Under the pieces are notes generated by a model. That model searched no databases, was not told the origin of the DNA, and saw only the letters and a list, made by a program, of their open reading frames with translations. Below, in pieces: positions 1 to 10,934 of a stretch of DNA of 64,000 nt. Source of the stretch: Apostichopus japonicus (Eukaryota > Echinodermata > Holothuroidea > Aspidochirotida > Stichopodidae); assembly GCF_037975245.1 (NCBI RefSeq), contig NC_092574.1:23993713-24057712 (forward strand), given 5' to 3'. Numbering within the stretch: the stretch's first letter is position 1; each line of letters starts with the position of its first letter. A program made the position numbers and the translations under genes.

Positions 1-197
1 AGCTTCGCAGATGATGTTCAAAAGGCAGTGCATATCTGGGGATGCTCACAGACTTTCCCCTATTCTATGGCAAAACTTGTTCACATACTTTTGTGTGTTA
101 TGGTACCACCCATATCGTAGACTAACCACAAATCAGTTCATAACGCCAGTTGAACATTGAAATGATACATCATGAAATGTATTTGATTGTTCCTCAG

Positions 198-388
198 GGT
201 TTCCCAATACCACCAGAAGAGGTTATGAAAGCTAGTCTTCTGCAGGCAACTTGGACGGCAAACAAAAGTTTGTTTGGTCTCTCATCTAAGTTTGCACCTC
301 GCTCAGAAACTGGAAAAGCAGGACTAGTTAATCTTGGCAATACATGCTACATGAATAGTATTATCCAAGCCCTATTTGTGATTAAAGG
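198..388 (+). CDS. USP38: USP38 exon with catalytic cysteine box
   Basis: The acceptor tgttcctcag ends at 197 and the donor GTAAGT starts at 389. It begins in phase 0 (GFPIPPEEV...) and ends with two bases of a split codon. It holds the catalytic Cys of NLGNTCYMNS. Open frame upstream of 198 back to 150 is intron read-through, so the ATG at 150 is not a real start. Confidence 0.88.
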
Positions 389-3300
389 GTAAGTAACTCG
401 TTTATAATCTATTAAACTGTTCTTTACAAGTAAACATACGGGAAGAGTCACCTGTAGACATTCATCTTTAATCCTTTCCATTGGTCTGAGTGACCTTGTT
501 AGCATTGTTATACTGAACTGACATGTTCAAAGACAGGCAGAGGTTGAAAATCTTAAAGCTCAAACCTCAAGAGATTTGCTAAATGCTGCAAGCAATATAT
601 TCATCACTCTCAACTAAGATATGGTTTCTGATTGAAGAAAGCCACCATGAGACTGTCATAACAATATGAAACTCTCTACATGTGGGTCCAAATCATGTGA
701 CCTATTGTGTTGTGATGATATTGACCTCGTTACATGCACAGTTCCGTGCAGGGGGATAGGAAACTTCCAAAAAGTGGGGGGGGGGCACAACATCAGAGGG
801 GCACTTTCTCATTCCATAACCACCACTCGTTATGCTATAAACCTATACACACTCGCCATATCACTTAAATACATATGTGTTAGTATGCTATCAATACTAT
901 TTATTGAGATTGTTTATTGTTAACCATGCTACAAAAAGATATGGGATGCCATTTTAAAAATAGCATGTACAGACTAAAAATAAATAATTAAAATAAAATA
1001 TTAAAATTAACAAAGGCTTAAGATATCCAAAAGACAGTTCTTCATCAAAGGGGCACATTTTATTTGCCAGTGGGGCACATTTGCTATTTTGGAAATAATG
1101 GGGGTGGGGGCTTGTGCCCCTGCGGCTCCTACCCCCCTGGTTCCGTGTCTTATGTACACAGTTACAAGTAGTGTTCAACCGATTATGCATAACAGAAAAT
1201 ACCGATTACCGATCATTTTTTCCATAATCGTACCGATTCCGATTATTTGAAAATGCGAAAATATCCCGTATATACGAAATCGGCAATAAAGTTTGACAGA
1301 AACAATAATTGTTGTGATTTTCCCCTGTTTCCTTTTGCTTCGTTGTTATACAAGGCTCTAAGGTATCATTTTGTATGTACCAAATTACCTCTGGAGTTTC
1401 TCGCAAAGAAAAAAAAAGTGTATTTTTTTTTAAATTTCCAAAATACGGAAATATGACATCCTACCTAGTCAGTACTGTGCTAAGCGAATGGCCTAACCAC
1501 CTCGACGTGAATGTCACCTGTTAATGGCTTGAAATGGGCTAAGAATAGTTACTCAAAATATCCATCTCAAAAAGTATCTCAGACAAACCATCCATCTTCA
1601 ATCTTTACCAAAGTGTAAATTTTAATGACATGTTGCCTTCATTCCGACATTATTTTCTACTTATTTTCAGTATTATACTGTTTATGAACAAATAGAAATG
1701 TAACGAACTTCAAGTTAAACATACCTATTCGTTACCTATTTAACTCTATTCAGGTTCAATTAGAAAATGTAAGCTTAGGCCAATCAAACTGAAAAGCAAA
1801 TTGTACCATCGTAACTTGTTTAAAATTACTCTAAAATGTAATACCAGATTGATGTAAAGAAATAATAACAACTAGAAACTACTCCAATATAAAATATAAC
1901 ATTCCCTCTCATATCACTTACAGTACCTTCCAAACAAATGCCGATTTCCAGCAAATTGAAAGTTTGCTACGCATTTTTTTTTTTTTTTGCAAACCGATGG
2001 TTAGGCTACATTTGTCATTGACTTAGTGTGGTTGTTAGGCTAACATGTGGTCGAAGATTGCAGTTTCCGTGGATATTTTTATTTTGTATTTGCGACACAA
2101 CTAGAGCGAATTAACAGATGGCAAGGTTAGATTTCCATGCAGTTGACTTAGTGTGAAGTAAGGCTACCATGTGGTCGGAGATTTGTGAGGATTTTAGGTT
2201 ATTTTCGCTGGTACTGAAATTGCTTCGTGCACGCCGTAATTTTCCACGGTAACTTCCCGGGGATTGTGCGCGACCCTACCGCACTGCTTCAAATTTGATG
2301 CGAGATGTGAAAACTGTTTGCGCGATTCGCGCTGCAACTGCAATTCCTAGCTAAAGCAAACGCATGTCACAATTAATTTTACACAGACACCTGATATAAC
2401 GAGGGCGATTTTCTTATATTTCTTTTTCACACTCGTAATTGTGCTTTAGGAGGGCTTTTTAGCACATCGCTCCCGCTTATATTCGACCCTGTCAAGCACA
2501 TTCGTTAATTCGCGAAATTGGTATTGCTGCTATGCCTACTGTGCCAAGAAATTAGATATAGAGGGTGTCTTATTTTAATATTTCGTAGTAAAAGAACAAA
2601 CCTAATACATCAGTTGATATTTTCAACTTCCATATGTTTTTGAATAATGATATTTTCACCTTCCATATGTTTTTGAATAATCGGTATGAAATAACTGGTA
2701 TTCCACGTAATTTTTACCGATTCCGATTACGTTCCGATTATGGGACCGATTCCGATTCCGATTAGGTTAATCGGTTGAACACTAGTTACAAGTAACGCAC
2801 AGTCACACATCAGGAATGCTGATTATATGATGTACAACAATACTGTCTGATATTCATGCACAGAAAGGAATTGAAGGAGTATTTCTTGCCATCCCTGCCC
2901 TAAAAATATACCTGTTATAATTTGGATGATTTTAAGTAACACCATGGTAGGCTCTCCTTTATGATACTCATGTTATCTTAGGTTATACACACTGAGCTCA
3001 CATCTTGAGTATTCAAGATAGCAAAAAGAGAAATGATGAATAAAAGTAATATTGATCCTACCCACGGTTGACAAGGGGACTAAGTCACTTGAGATGAATC
3101 ACAAGCATAGATGGAATTCTGGGTCTCCAAGTAGTGCAGCATGTTGATGAGATCATCTTGTTTGTGTTTTGCATTTAAACATACAAGTATTTAATAATCT
3201 ATATGCTTGAACATTCTCAGTGTAGAAGGAGACGGAAAACCAGCTGTCGTGCTTATCTTAGATGATACAGGTGCTTATGATGAACTTCTCTGTGAAGTCG

Positions 3301-5982
3301 CTAAGAAAAATATAGTTTATCGTGGAAGTTATTTCTGGTCATTTGCCCAATTTTACCAAACCTACCAATAATGTCTGAAAATAAGATCGGATTGGTCAAG
3401 CAGAGTTATTAACTAAATGAATGTTAATAAGTGATTAATGATTCCGTTCAAGTCTAAATTTTTCTTAGTCGAGTTACTTTATATTACATTGTTTGATTTC
3501 TACGTCTGCTCTTGTTGGTCTTTCAGGTTTATGGAGGATATTTTAAACTTTCCTGTGTCTATCAGCAAGCACAGTGTCATCATGCAACTGCAAACTACTT
3601 TTGCTTTCTTGTCTTATACTCAAGTAAGTCATTATTTTGTTCATACACTGCTGTTCAATCATAAATTCACATGGAAATACACAGCACATATTTATTATGG
3701 TAGTTTTTAGTTTCAAATCATCTTTTACACAACTGTAGAAATAAAGTTCTGACCTTCTATGCTTTCGTTTTATCTCCTGTACAGCGAGCTGCTTATTCAC
3801 CAGAGCAGTTTCTTCAGGTTTCTCGTCCACCTTGGTTTACTCCTGGAACTCAGCAAGATTGTTCTGAATTCCTCAAGTATCTGTTGGATCGCATTGATGA
3901 GGAAGAAACCAACCTCTTCAAACTATTATCCGTCACCAAGGATGATAGATCAGAGCCCTCTACCTCTCTGCCAAGTGGCACTTCACAGCCATCTGCCTCT
4001 CTATCAAGTGATACTTCACAGCCGTCTACCTCTCTGCCAGATGTTCCCTTGGATGGATCGTCCTTTCCTCCTTTCACACGGGAAAGACTTTCTCTCGTCC
4101 AGACCTACTTCGGCGGTAAATCTGTGACAAAAATCAGATGCCTCAAGTGCAACTACATCTCCAGCCGGGAGGAGATGTTTGTTGATATTCCGCTTGCATT
4201 TCCAGAGACAGATGCCACTAGCAGGACTAAAGGTCTCGGAGGGGGCGATGCTAAGAAGCGCCCCTGCCCAGACGTAGCCGTTTGCGAAGCAGAGGATATG
4301 CACGAGACCAAACCGGTGGAGCAGCCACACAGTTCCAATCACACTCTCATCATGGACGAAGCATTTACACCAGATGAAGCGTTTGCATATCAACATGCAT
4401 CCGCTTCTCAAAGCCCCAAGGAGAAAGAATTGGAGAGTCTGCTCAAGCATTACTTTAATCCGGAACTCTTGAACGGAGATAACCAATACTACTGCGACTC
4501 TTGTCATCACCTTCAGGATGCGGACAAGAGGACCCACATCGTAGAGGCCCCGGAGATTCTAGTCCTAACGCTGATGAGATTTTCGTACGATGCAGTACTT
4601 CAAAGAAGATGTAAGATTCAAGACCATGTCAGGCTTCCCAAGACTCTACGGTTACCTAGGAGAAACAGAGAGGTGGCCAGGAGGCCAAGCGATGACTTCG
4701 ACGATGAGGATGTTGACACGGTGCTTCCAGAGGTCAAGAAACTGAAACCTCTGGAAGCACCAGAAGATGAGGCAGCGGCTGTCGATTACACCCTGGTAGG
4801 AGCTGTGGTGCATTCTGGTCTCTCCTCGGAAAGTGGTCATTACTACTGTTACGGACGGACTGACAATGTGGACGACAGCTTGGTGTGCCTGGATGCAAAT
4901 GGGCAGTGGGAAGAACATTGGTGTTTATTCAATGACGATAGAGTATCTCACTCCTCCTTTGAGGCATTGACCAACATTTCATCCCGTTTTTGCAATGATA
5001 CAGCATATGTACTATTCTACCAGAAAGTCTCAAGTAGGCAAGGCGCTAAACGACATTTCAGCAACTCAGCAGTGAGGACGACATTTCAAGATATGGTGGC
5101 TAGGGACAATTCTGCCTACTTACAGGTTTGTCAATGTTAACCAAAAACTACATAGCTGTATGATGTGGAGGGAAAGGAGATGGGGGGGGGTCGTTCATTT
5201 CTCTCTTAAAAGGGTTCCAGAGCATATATTTGAAAGAAAGTGATATCTGATTTAGGACAGAAATACAGTGGCTTGATAGCCTGATGCCTCTAAACAGCTT
5301 ATTGCTACTAAAAGTGGAAAAGGAGCAAATGTTAGCCATGAAATTGTGAAGCTGAGGTGGAAATGAATTCCTTAAAATCTGTAATTTTAAGACCAAATGA
5401 GATTCATCAATGGACATCAAAAGTACAAAAATTAAACCTAGTTAATGAATGTAATATCAACTTGGTTTTCAGTTTCTAAAATTGTTGTTTTTGACAAGAA
5501 ATACTTCGGTAACCTGTGATTTAATAATTGAGCATATTTCTAGAACTTCATGTACTACCAAGAAGCCTATGGTGTAATCCAGTTGGTATCAGAGAACATT
5601 AACCTAAAAATAAAAAACCTTAACAATTTAACATAAACGTGTTTGTTTATGACGAGCAATACATACATGCAAGCACCCTTGTTCGATGAGGGGAGCGATG
5701 CAGGGTAAGGGGAGGGGTTTGAGGTAAGGTTGCTTGCTTCACCTATTTAATCTCAAAGGAGGCTAAGTGATACTGTTATAACACTTGTAAACAAAGGCCC
5801 ATCTTTGTCTTTTTCACCCTCAGGAACAAGAAACGGAGGCACGTCACGATAAGTCTGCAAGGAGACCCATCTCTAATGATAATTATTGGTACAAAGATAA
5901 AGATTCTGATGACCAGAATGAACCTCCCGGAGGATGCGGTCTTGGTGGAGGCGGGGTACCACCGGGACATTTAGTCTTTTAA
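198..5982 (+). CDS. USP38: USP38/USP35-type ubiquitin-specific protease, C-terminal 595 residues (5' part outside window)
   Basis: Cysteine deubiquitinase of the USP (C19) family, which removes ubiquitin from proteins. Four exons (198-388, 3527-3623, 3785-5125, 5824-5982) have consensus splice sites and join in phase to 595 codons plus TAA. Seen: Cys box GLVNLGNTCYMNS (catalytic Cys codon 345-347); CLKC and CDSC zinc-binding pairs; His box SGHYYCYG (His codon 4838-4840); FNDDRV triad segment; C-terminus GGGG...GHLVF. Gly-rich stretch ending LVF, plus the order of these blocks, is what I know of USP38/USP35, and the length equals the C-terminal part of a roughly 1040-residue USP38. The N-terminal helical half must lie upstream. 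Oddity: an 11-residue repeat in the catalytic domain. USP35 is the alternative; invertebrates may have a single ancestral gene. Confidence 0.9.
1161..1168. repeat. Left target-site duplication of hAT-like element
   Basis: GTTACAAG, identical to 2785-2792. Confidence 0.85.
1169..2784. mobile_element. Non-autonomous hAT-like DNA transposon, 1616 bp
   Basis: Ends are perfect 17-bp inverted repeats, TAGTGTTCAACCGATTA at 1169-1185 and its complement at 2768-2784. The flanks are a perfect 8-bp target duplication GTTACAAG (1161-1168 and 2785-2792). Both ends carry clustered CCGATT words just inside the termini, as subterminal transposase-binding repeats often do. An 8-bp duplication points to hAT. 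There is no transposase ORF, so it must be mobilised in trans. The interior is CpG-rich near 2190-2520. Confidence 0.85.
2616..2681. repeat. 33-bp tandem duplication inside hAT-like element
   Basis: Units 2616-2648 and 2649-2681 differ at one base (CAACTTCC versus CACCTTCC). A second, looser internal duplication relates 2020-2059 to 2145-2183 (GACTTAGTGTG...CATGTGGTCG). Confidence 0.8.
2785..2792. repeat. Right target-site duplication of hAT-like element
   Basis: GTTACAAG, identical to 1161-1168. Confidence 0.85.
3527..3623 (+). CDS. USP38: USP38 exon 2 of window
   Basis: Acceptor ggtctttcag, donor GTAAGT at 3624. The first base completes the split Gly codon; then 32 codons follow, ending ...FAFLSYTQ. 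This matches the USP38 block just after the Cys box, where the family has a FAFLAHTQ-like segment. Confidence 0.88.
3785..5125 (+). CDS. USP38: USP38 large catalytic-domain exon
   Basis: Acceptor cctgtacag, donor GTTTGT at 5126; 447 codons, phase 0 at both ends. It contains the RPPWFTPG.QQDCSEFL block, a Ser/Pro/Thr repeat insert (3956-4042), the zinc-coordinating CLKC (about 4139-4150) and CDSC (about 4493-4504), an acidic loop FDDEDVDTV, the catalytic His (4838-4840) and the FNDDRV segment. GC content is clearly higher than in the flanking introns. Confidence 0.9.
3956..4042 (+). repeat. Coding 33-bp tandem repeat within USP38
   Basis: Units at 3956-3988 and 3989-4021 plus a partial third from 4022 encode PSTSLPSGTSQ, PSASLSSDTSQ, PSTSLP. 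It is an expansion inside a surface insert of the catalytic domain, between the QQDCSEFL block and the first zinc-binding pair; the frame is kept. Confidence 0.85.
5126..5823 (+). other. USP38 last intron
   Basis: A 698-bp intron with donor GTTTGT and a pyrimidine-rich acceptor. Apart from a short G-run at 5180-5190, nothing else is recognisable. Confidence 0.8.
5824..5982 (+). CDS. USP38: USP38 terminal coding exon
   Basis: The acceptor tttcaccctcag ends at 5823; 52 codons and TAA (5980-5982) follow. The end reads NEPPGGCGLGGGGVPPGHLVF split by glycines, matching the family's conserved NDPPG...GGGG...LVF tail. Confidence 0.88.
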   Translation, partial: EQETEARHDKSARRPISNDNYWYKDKDSDDQNEPPGGCGLGGGGVPPGHLVF

Positions 5983-8855
5983 TGCTCTCCTGGAGGCCGT
6001 TACATGTCAGTTGTGATAGGACCTTCAGGATGCTGTCTTGATGGACACTGAATCCTCTACTGGAGGTTATTCTCTATCAGTTGTGAAAAGTGTCGAAGTC
6101 CATGACTCCAATTCGTATACTGCAACTATTGAAAATATATCCCAGTGAGGAGAAGAATTGAATATCTTGTAGTGCAGAAAATAGTGAATGGTTAACTGTT
6201 GTGTCTTTTTACCGAGACTTGCTAAGACCTGCTTGCAAAGTCGTACATCAAAGGACAGTTAAGATGGAAGGAACAGTTCACAGACAATTTTTAAATAGAT
6301 GTTACAGAAAAGGTCATCTCAAGTGCACATCAATGCAGAATTGTTCTTCAGTAAATGTGGAAAATATTTAAGGCTGAAAGTTTCCATAAGTACCGTACTT
6401 CAGTAGAGGTCAGGGGTTATAGTTATTGTGTCTATTTGCATTAATCCTCAGAGAAACGGTGCCTATGACACTATAAAACCAGAAATGGGTTTCTGTGTTT
6501 TTTGGGGGTCTGGGATGAACCATATTGTGTGCAATATATCTATATATTTAAATATATTTACATCCATTCAATGTAATAGGAACTCACAATCGCTGAAATA
6601 GATATAACCTGTAAAGGGTGCTCTTTTATTGAGTAGAATCAATAATACCTTCAAAGAGGATTTTTAACATTGTGATCACAGTTTTTCCATTCTTCAGTTT
6701 GTTCAATATTTCTTAAAAGTATTTGTGCTGAGGTTATTTAACGAAATTTGAATTTATTTGTGACATAATGCTAGATGACCAATTTATTCACTGTTTACTT
6801 GATACTCAGCACATAATTTAAATACTGTGTCCTATGAGATGGGGGATCGGGTGGGGAGTTTTTAATTGTACAATTTAATCAGGGTTTTGTATATCTTTTT
6901 AAGTAGGCTTGTGGAAATAGCATAGATAAATTTGACAGTTAATATAAGTGTTTTAAATCTGAAGATTTTGTCTTTGTTTTCCATGATGAGGAACATGTTT
7001 TCTTCTTTTTGCTGGGGAAGGGGGCAGGGTGGTTTATTGGGGTAAAGATGTACTGTACATTGAGACATAATACACTACATTTTGTGAAATAGATGTGAAG
7101 ACAACGTTTGAATGTGAAACAGTCGGTTTTGAATTGAAACTTTGACACACTAACTATTATTAAAGCATCTCAACAACGTTCCATTGGGACACATAAATTC
7201 ACATAATTTAATTTAATTCACAAAATTTCCATGCGCATGTTTGCCAGATACAAAGTGTGTGTAGCATTTTCAACGGCTCTGAATACTTTCTCTCATGGAA
7301 TACTTTAGTTCCTGTGTAAGAATCTGCTGTACATAGTTGCCATGCGATCAATAACTGGATAAATTATTCTCTGCCATCTTGTGGACTTAGTTGATTATCG
7401 TAGTTTCTTAACTTTCTTTAAAGTCACCCAAGATGGAAATGAACACCAAACCAAGTTGGATGTTCCTTGCAGCTGTTCAGGCTCAGCCCCAGCCATCTCA
7501 TAATGGGACTGTGACCATGTGGTCACTGACAATGCTATATCTAGTACAGTGCCACAATTCCCTTGACAAGTGAACTGGAACTGCACATGATCTTATCTAA
7601 TGGCCGAGCAAGAGGTGTAGCAGAATCTAATACCCAAAAGAACAACATTAAACAATAAGGCAATGAAAGTAGAATGTGGGAGGTGTTTTGCCTGCCTTCA
7701 TTGATTTTCATCGGCGTGTCTCACAAAGATAAAACATGATGTAATGTATTTTTCTTGATTGCAGATATACCACCAATATGCCCAGACATTGTTTAGGTAG
7801 TACTTTGGTTCTCTGGCTGTTTCAAACAATAACATTAGCTACCTCCCCCCATCACCACCCCCCCCCTAATAAACTTACTCAAGTAGACTAATTTTCAATA
7901 TTTTGGCAAGGAGAATTTTGAATCTGGTATAGACACCAGGGTATCCTTAAAATGTCAATGGACTGTTTCTTAATCCACTCCGGTGCCCACCCAAGGATTA
8001 AGTGGGGGAGTGGTAGACCCTCCCCTTTTTCAACCTGATACAAAAGGTCAAAGTATTTACCTTGCATTTTGACATACCTAATTTTCTGGGGATATTCCCA
8101 TACCTTTCCCCCTCCCCTCCCCCCATGGAAGTCGGTCTCAACAACCGCAGGGTCACTCCCCTTCTTTAATAAAATATCCTGGATCTGCCTTCAAGGCCAA
8201 CTTTCAATATATCTCTGTTCATTGTTTCTTTGAAACTATTGATACCTCTACATATATCGGGTAGGTGTTCTGCCTTTGGGAACCCGGTCCTCTTAGCTAC
8301 AGTTAAGTAACAATGTTACCTGCACTGAAAGTGTGATCATACCTGCCATTTATATACATGCCATCCAATACCTATTTCCTATTCTGTCGGTTGTTAGTGG
8401 TAACATTTTCACCCCCTTTGAGCCCCTCTGCAAAGAATGAGCAAATGTGAGGACCACAAATTGAATTGAAGATTCTTGATACAACTTGTGTTTTTGGTAA
8501 CTGTTACTGAAATTACTGTTGAAATGTCTGTGTAAAAATCTATCTAAGTATTACAGATATCTAGCTAAGTGTCTGGTTCTACCCAGCCTCATATCATTAA
8601 AAGAGGTGTAAATGTGTGACTGCTGATAGAGTTTCCAGGAAATATGCGCAAGTGGGATGGGGGGGGGGGGCGTGGAGAAGAGGGAAATAATCTCATTCAG
8701 CATTATAAGTAAATTATTACCATGAAGAATTTCATTTCCACTATTCCCTCTACAACAACTGTATGTATAATGATGTATATGTTGACTGTTGTTTAGTACA
8801 AAACAAACATATCTACATCACATACTTAACACTCAAAGGTACTGTCGATATGTAC
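5983..8855 (+). other. USP38 3' UTR and downstream flank
   Basis: No coding evidence. Candidate poly(A) signals are ATTAAA at 7159-7164 and AATAAA at 7868-7873 and 8168-8173; which one is used cannot be told from sequence. Poly-C/G tracts occur near 7846-7866, 8108-8124 and 8660-8671. The segment ends at the retrotransposon insertion. Confidence 0.6.
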
Positions 8856-9883
8856 TGTAACGCTTTCCGCTTCGGTGTGTATGGTGAAGTACCCAGTTGA
8901 CAATTGAGGAAGGGGGTTGTAGAAAGAGACTCGAGGACACCGTTGAAATGAAGTACACTAACAGTGCATTAAGAGTTGAAAAAGTATAATTAGGTAAACA
9001 ATGTACCTGCCGTACATGTTTCGTAAAGCATAATAAACAAATAATATATACAGAAAGTAGAACAATAAAACCTAAACACAATAACAAGGGCGTCGTACAT
9101 AAACTAGCCCTAATATGTAAGCTGCCTAGCAGCACAGCTAACTATAGGCGCTGCGTCAAAGACAACGCAGGCACAACGCAGCTAATCTATAGGTACTGCG
9201 TCAAGGGCGACGCAGCGTAAGGACAACGCAGCGCAGCAAACGATGATATTCGTCAGCCCGCGAACCCTACGCAGCGACGACCTTGCGCAGGCACAAGCAG
9301 TTACGCAGCGCAGCTGCAGAGTGCATGCAGGCACAAGCAGTTACGCAGCGCAACTGCTGAGTGCATAACTTGACCCTCTGCACAAGCCAAAAATAATCTA
9401 AGTCCCTAAAACAACATACAAATTCGGCATAGATTCTGCCTAGCAAATTTCACTAAATATATCGCAACTTAATGCCTAAAAACACTTCTTGCACGACATT
9501 ATAAATACCCCCGTAACTGTAGAGAACCCTATACACGATTTAATTAACCAATTATGAAAAAGCCAGTGAGATTGACAAGCGCCATAGCCCAATGACAGCC
9601 GGTCAACGGTCTCTACAATACTATACGAATATGAACTAACCCCGCCCCACTGTCTATGCACCCCTAATAATTAACCGTATACTAAGAACAAAGGAGGCCT
9701 TGTCCACCGGACTGTTTACACAAAGCCCCGGCAGCAAGAACCAACTTCCGCAGCCAGCAATAAACTGATACTCAAATTACACAAACTAGAGACCTCCTAG
9801 CTGAAACGTTACGTAAGAAACATTTTATAACGGTAAATAGAAAATACGTACACACGAGAAAATTAGGTTGTTTTCCCGTAACA
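8856..9883 (-). repeat. 3' LTR of gypsy element
   Basis: 1028 bp copy matching 17322-18349. Small ORFs inside it (8833-9135, 9476-9661) recur identically in the other LTR and are not genes. Confidence 0.93.
9142..9366 (-). repeat. ACGCAG-rich repeat block of the LTR
   Basis: Seven ACGCAG hexamers start at 9165, 9176, 9210, 9226, 9269, 9303 and 9343. Within the block a 40-bp unit is tandemly duplicated (9287-9326 and 9327-9366; 38 of 40 identical). A 29-bp unit recurs at 9142-9170 and 9187-9215 (24 of 29). The same block is in the other LTR. Repeats like this in an LTR may be transcription-factor sites; that is inference. Confidence 0.8.
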
Positions 9884-9898
9884 CTCTTCCCACCCAAG
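9884..9898 (-). promoter_or_regulatory. Polypurine tract adjoining 3' LTR
   Basis: In element sense TTGGGTGGGAAGAG ends directly at the TG of the 3' LTR, the expected place for priming plus-strand DNA synthesis. Confidence 0.75.
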
Positions 9899-9902
9899 AT
9901 AC

Positions 9903-9920
9903 AAATGCGTCCTCGCATTT
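9903..9920. repeat. Hairpin AAATGCG-tcct-CGCATTT, copy 1
   Basis: Perfect 7-bp stem with a 4-base loop, next to the polypurine tract. An identical copy is at 10450-10467. Confidence 0.8.
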
Positions 9921-10428
9921 CTTACCATCTAAAACATTAACTAGATGTGTAACCTAAAGCAAAATGGAATACCTCGTAAAATAAAACATCGGAATACCTA
10001 TCAAGTGCATAACACGCAAAGTGAACGTTCACGTATGCAACAACAAACTTAAAATTCAAATGTTACTTAACGAAGTAAACAAACATAAACAAAGTAAAAT
10101 ATCATGTTCATGAATAAAAATGAAAAGTATAAAAGTAAACATAAACAAAGAATTTGAAGAAAAAAAAATAGTAAACGTGTTTGATTAAAACAAACTCAAT
10201 AGAAGAAAAATTCAATGATGAAAACTTAAATGTCGCACGGTAATATACATTTCGCAATAGTGTCTGACTATGACGCAATCTTGTGCAGAAACTACTGCTA
10301 ACCCACTCCGCCACACCTGACAGACAACAAAATAAACAACGATAAAGAATAACAGCAACACAACAATTTGAGTGTCACCCATGCAACGCTTAAAATACAG
10401 CAAGATAAAACATTATTTTGATTTAACT

Positions 10429-10467
10429 AACCCTTCCCGCCAAAGAACCAAATGCGTCCTCGCATTT
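10429..10467 (-). promoter_or_regulatory. Second polypurine stretch plus hairpin (copy 2)
   Basis: Plus-strand cccttcccgccaaagaacc is followed by the hairpin at 10450-10467. It repeats the order and much of the sequence of 9884-9920 (cttcccaccc...atac plus the same hairpin). This could act as a second plus-strand primer or be a duplication scar. Confidence 0.6.
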
Positions 10468-10934
10468 AACGGCAAAATTTAACAAAAATCAAAATTCAAG
10501 TTACAACTACAACAGCTTATTAGCAATATGAATACAATACTGACCTGCATACGGTCCAAACAGAACACATGAATGGAAAATATTCATAAACAAGTAATAA
10601 AATCGTCCATGTTAAAGTATAAAAACAATAAATCTTTGAGTGTCCAACTGTCCATGAACAACTAGGAAACATTCAACTTCGTGAAAAGGAAATGCCGTAG
10701 CAGAGCGTCCACAGTAAAACACGTAAAATATAAGTTACCGCGGTCCACAGACAATCAAACTGGGTGGTTACTAATTAAAACAGAAACGAGCAGAAGTGGT
10801 TTGTGTGGTATTGGTATCGCTGAAATTTCGAAAGTAATGTAAGATAAAACCGCGATTTTCAGGCAGGGAAAGATTTTGCGTAGTCTTGTTGCTTTATCCG
10901 CTTCACCTCTCAAAGTGGACGTGTGAGTTACATT

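Larger units (their letters stand above)
389..3526 (+). other. USP38 intron hosting a hAT-like element
   Basis: A 3.1-kb intron. 389-1160 is AT-rich, with G-rich patches at 775-800 and 1095-1140 that look like an old dispersed repeat (GGGGCAC words). 1169-2784 is a transposon insertion. 2793-3526 holds nothing recognisable apart from the 3' acceptor. Confidence 0.8.
9899..10934 (-). other. Long 3' untranslated internal region of gypsy element
   Basis: About 1.04 kb, A-rich on the plus strand, with no credible ORF. It contains two identical 18-bp hairpins and a second polypurine stretch (see separate entries). Confidence 0.7.

Noticed and set aside
150-197. ATG at 150 as USP38 start
   Set aside because: The codons lie upstream of a good splice acceptor and do not match the family; they are intron read-through.
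4016-4537. 173-codon minus ORF opposite the USP38 exon
   Set aside because: A shadow of the strongly supported plus-strand coding exon.
8833-9135. Minus ORF of 100 codons (and its 143-codon relative at 17170-17601)
   Set aside because: Both lie in or run out of the duplicated LTRs; no domain, and the extension merely reads into the gag leader.
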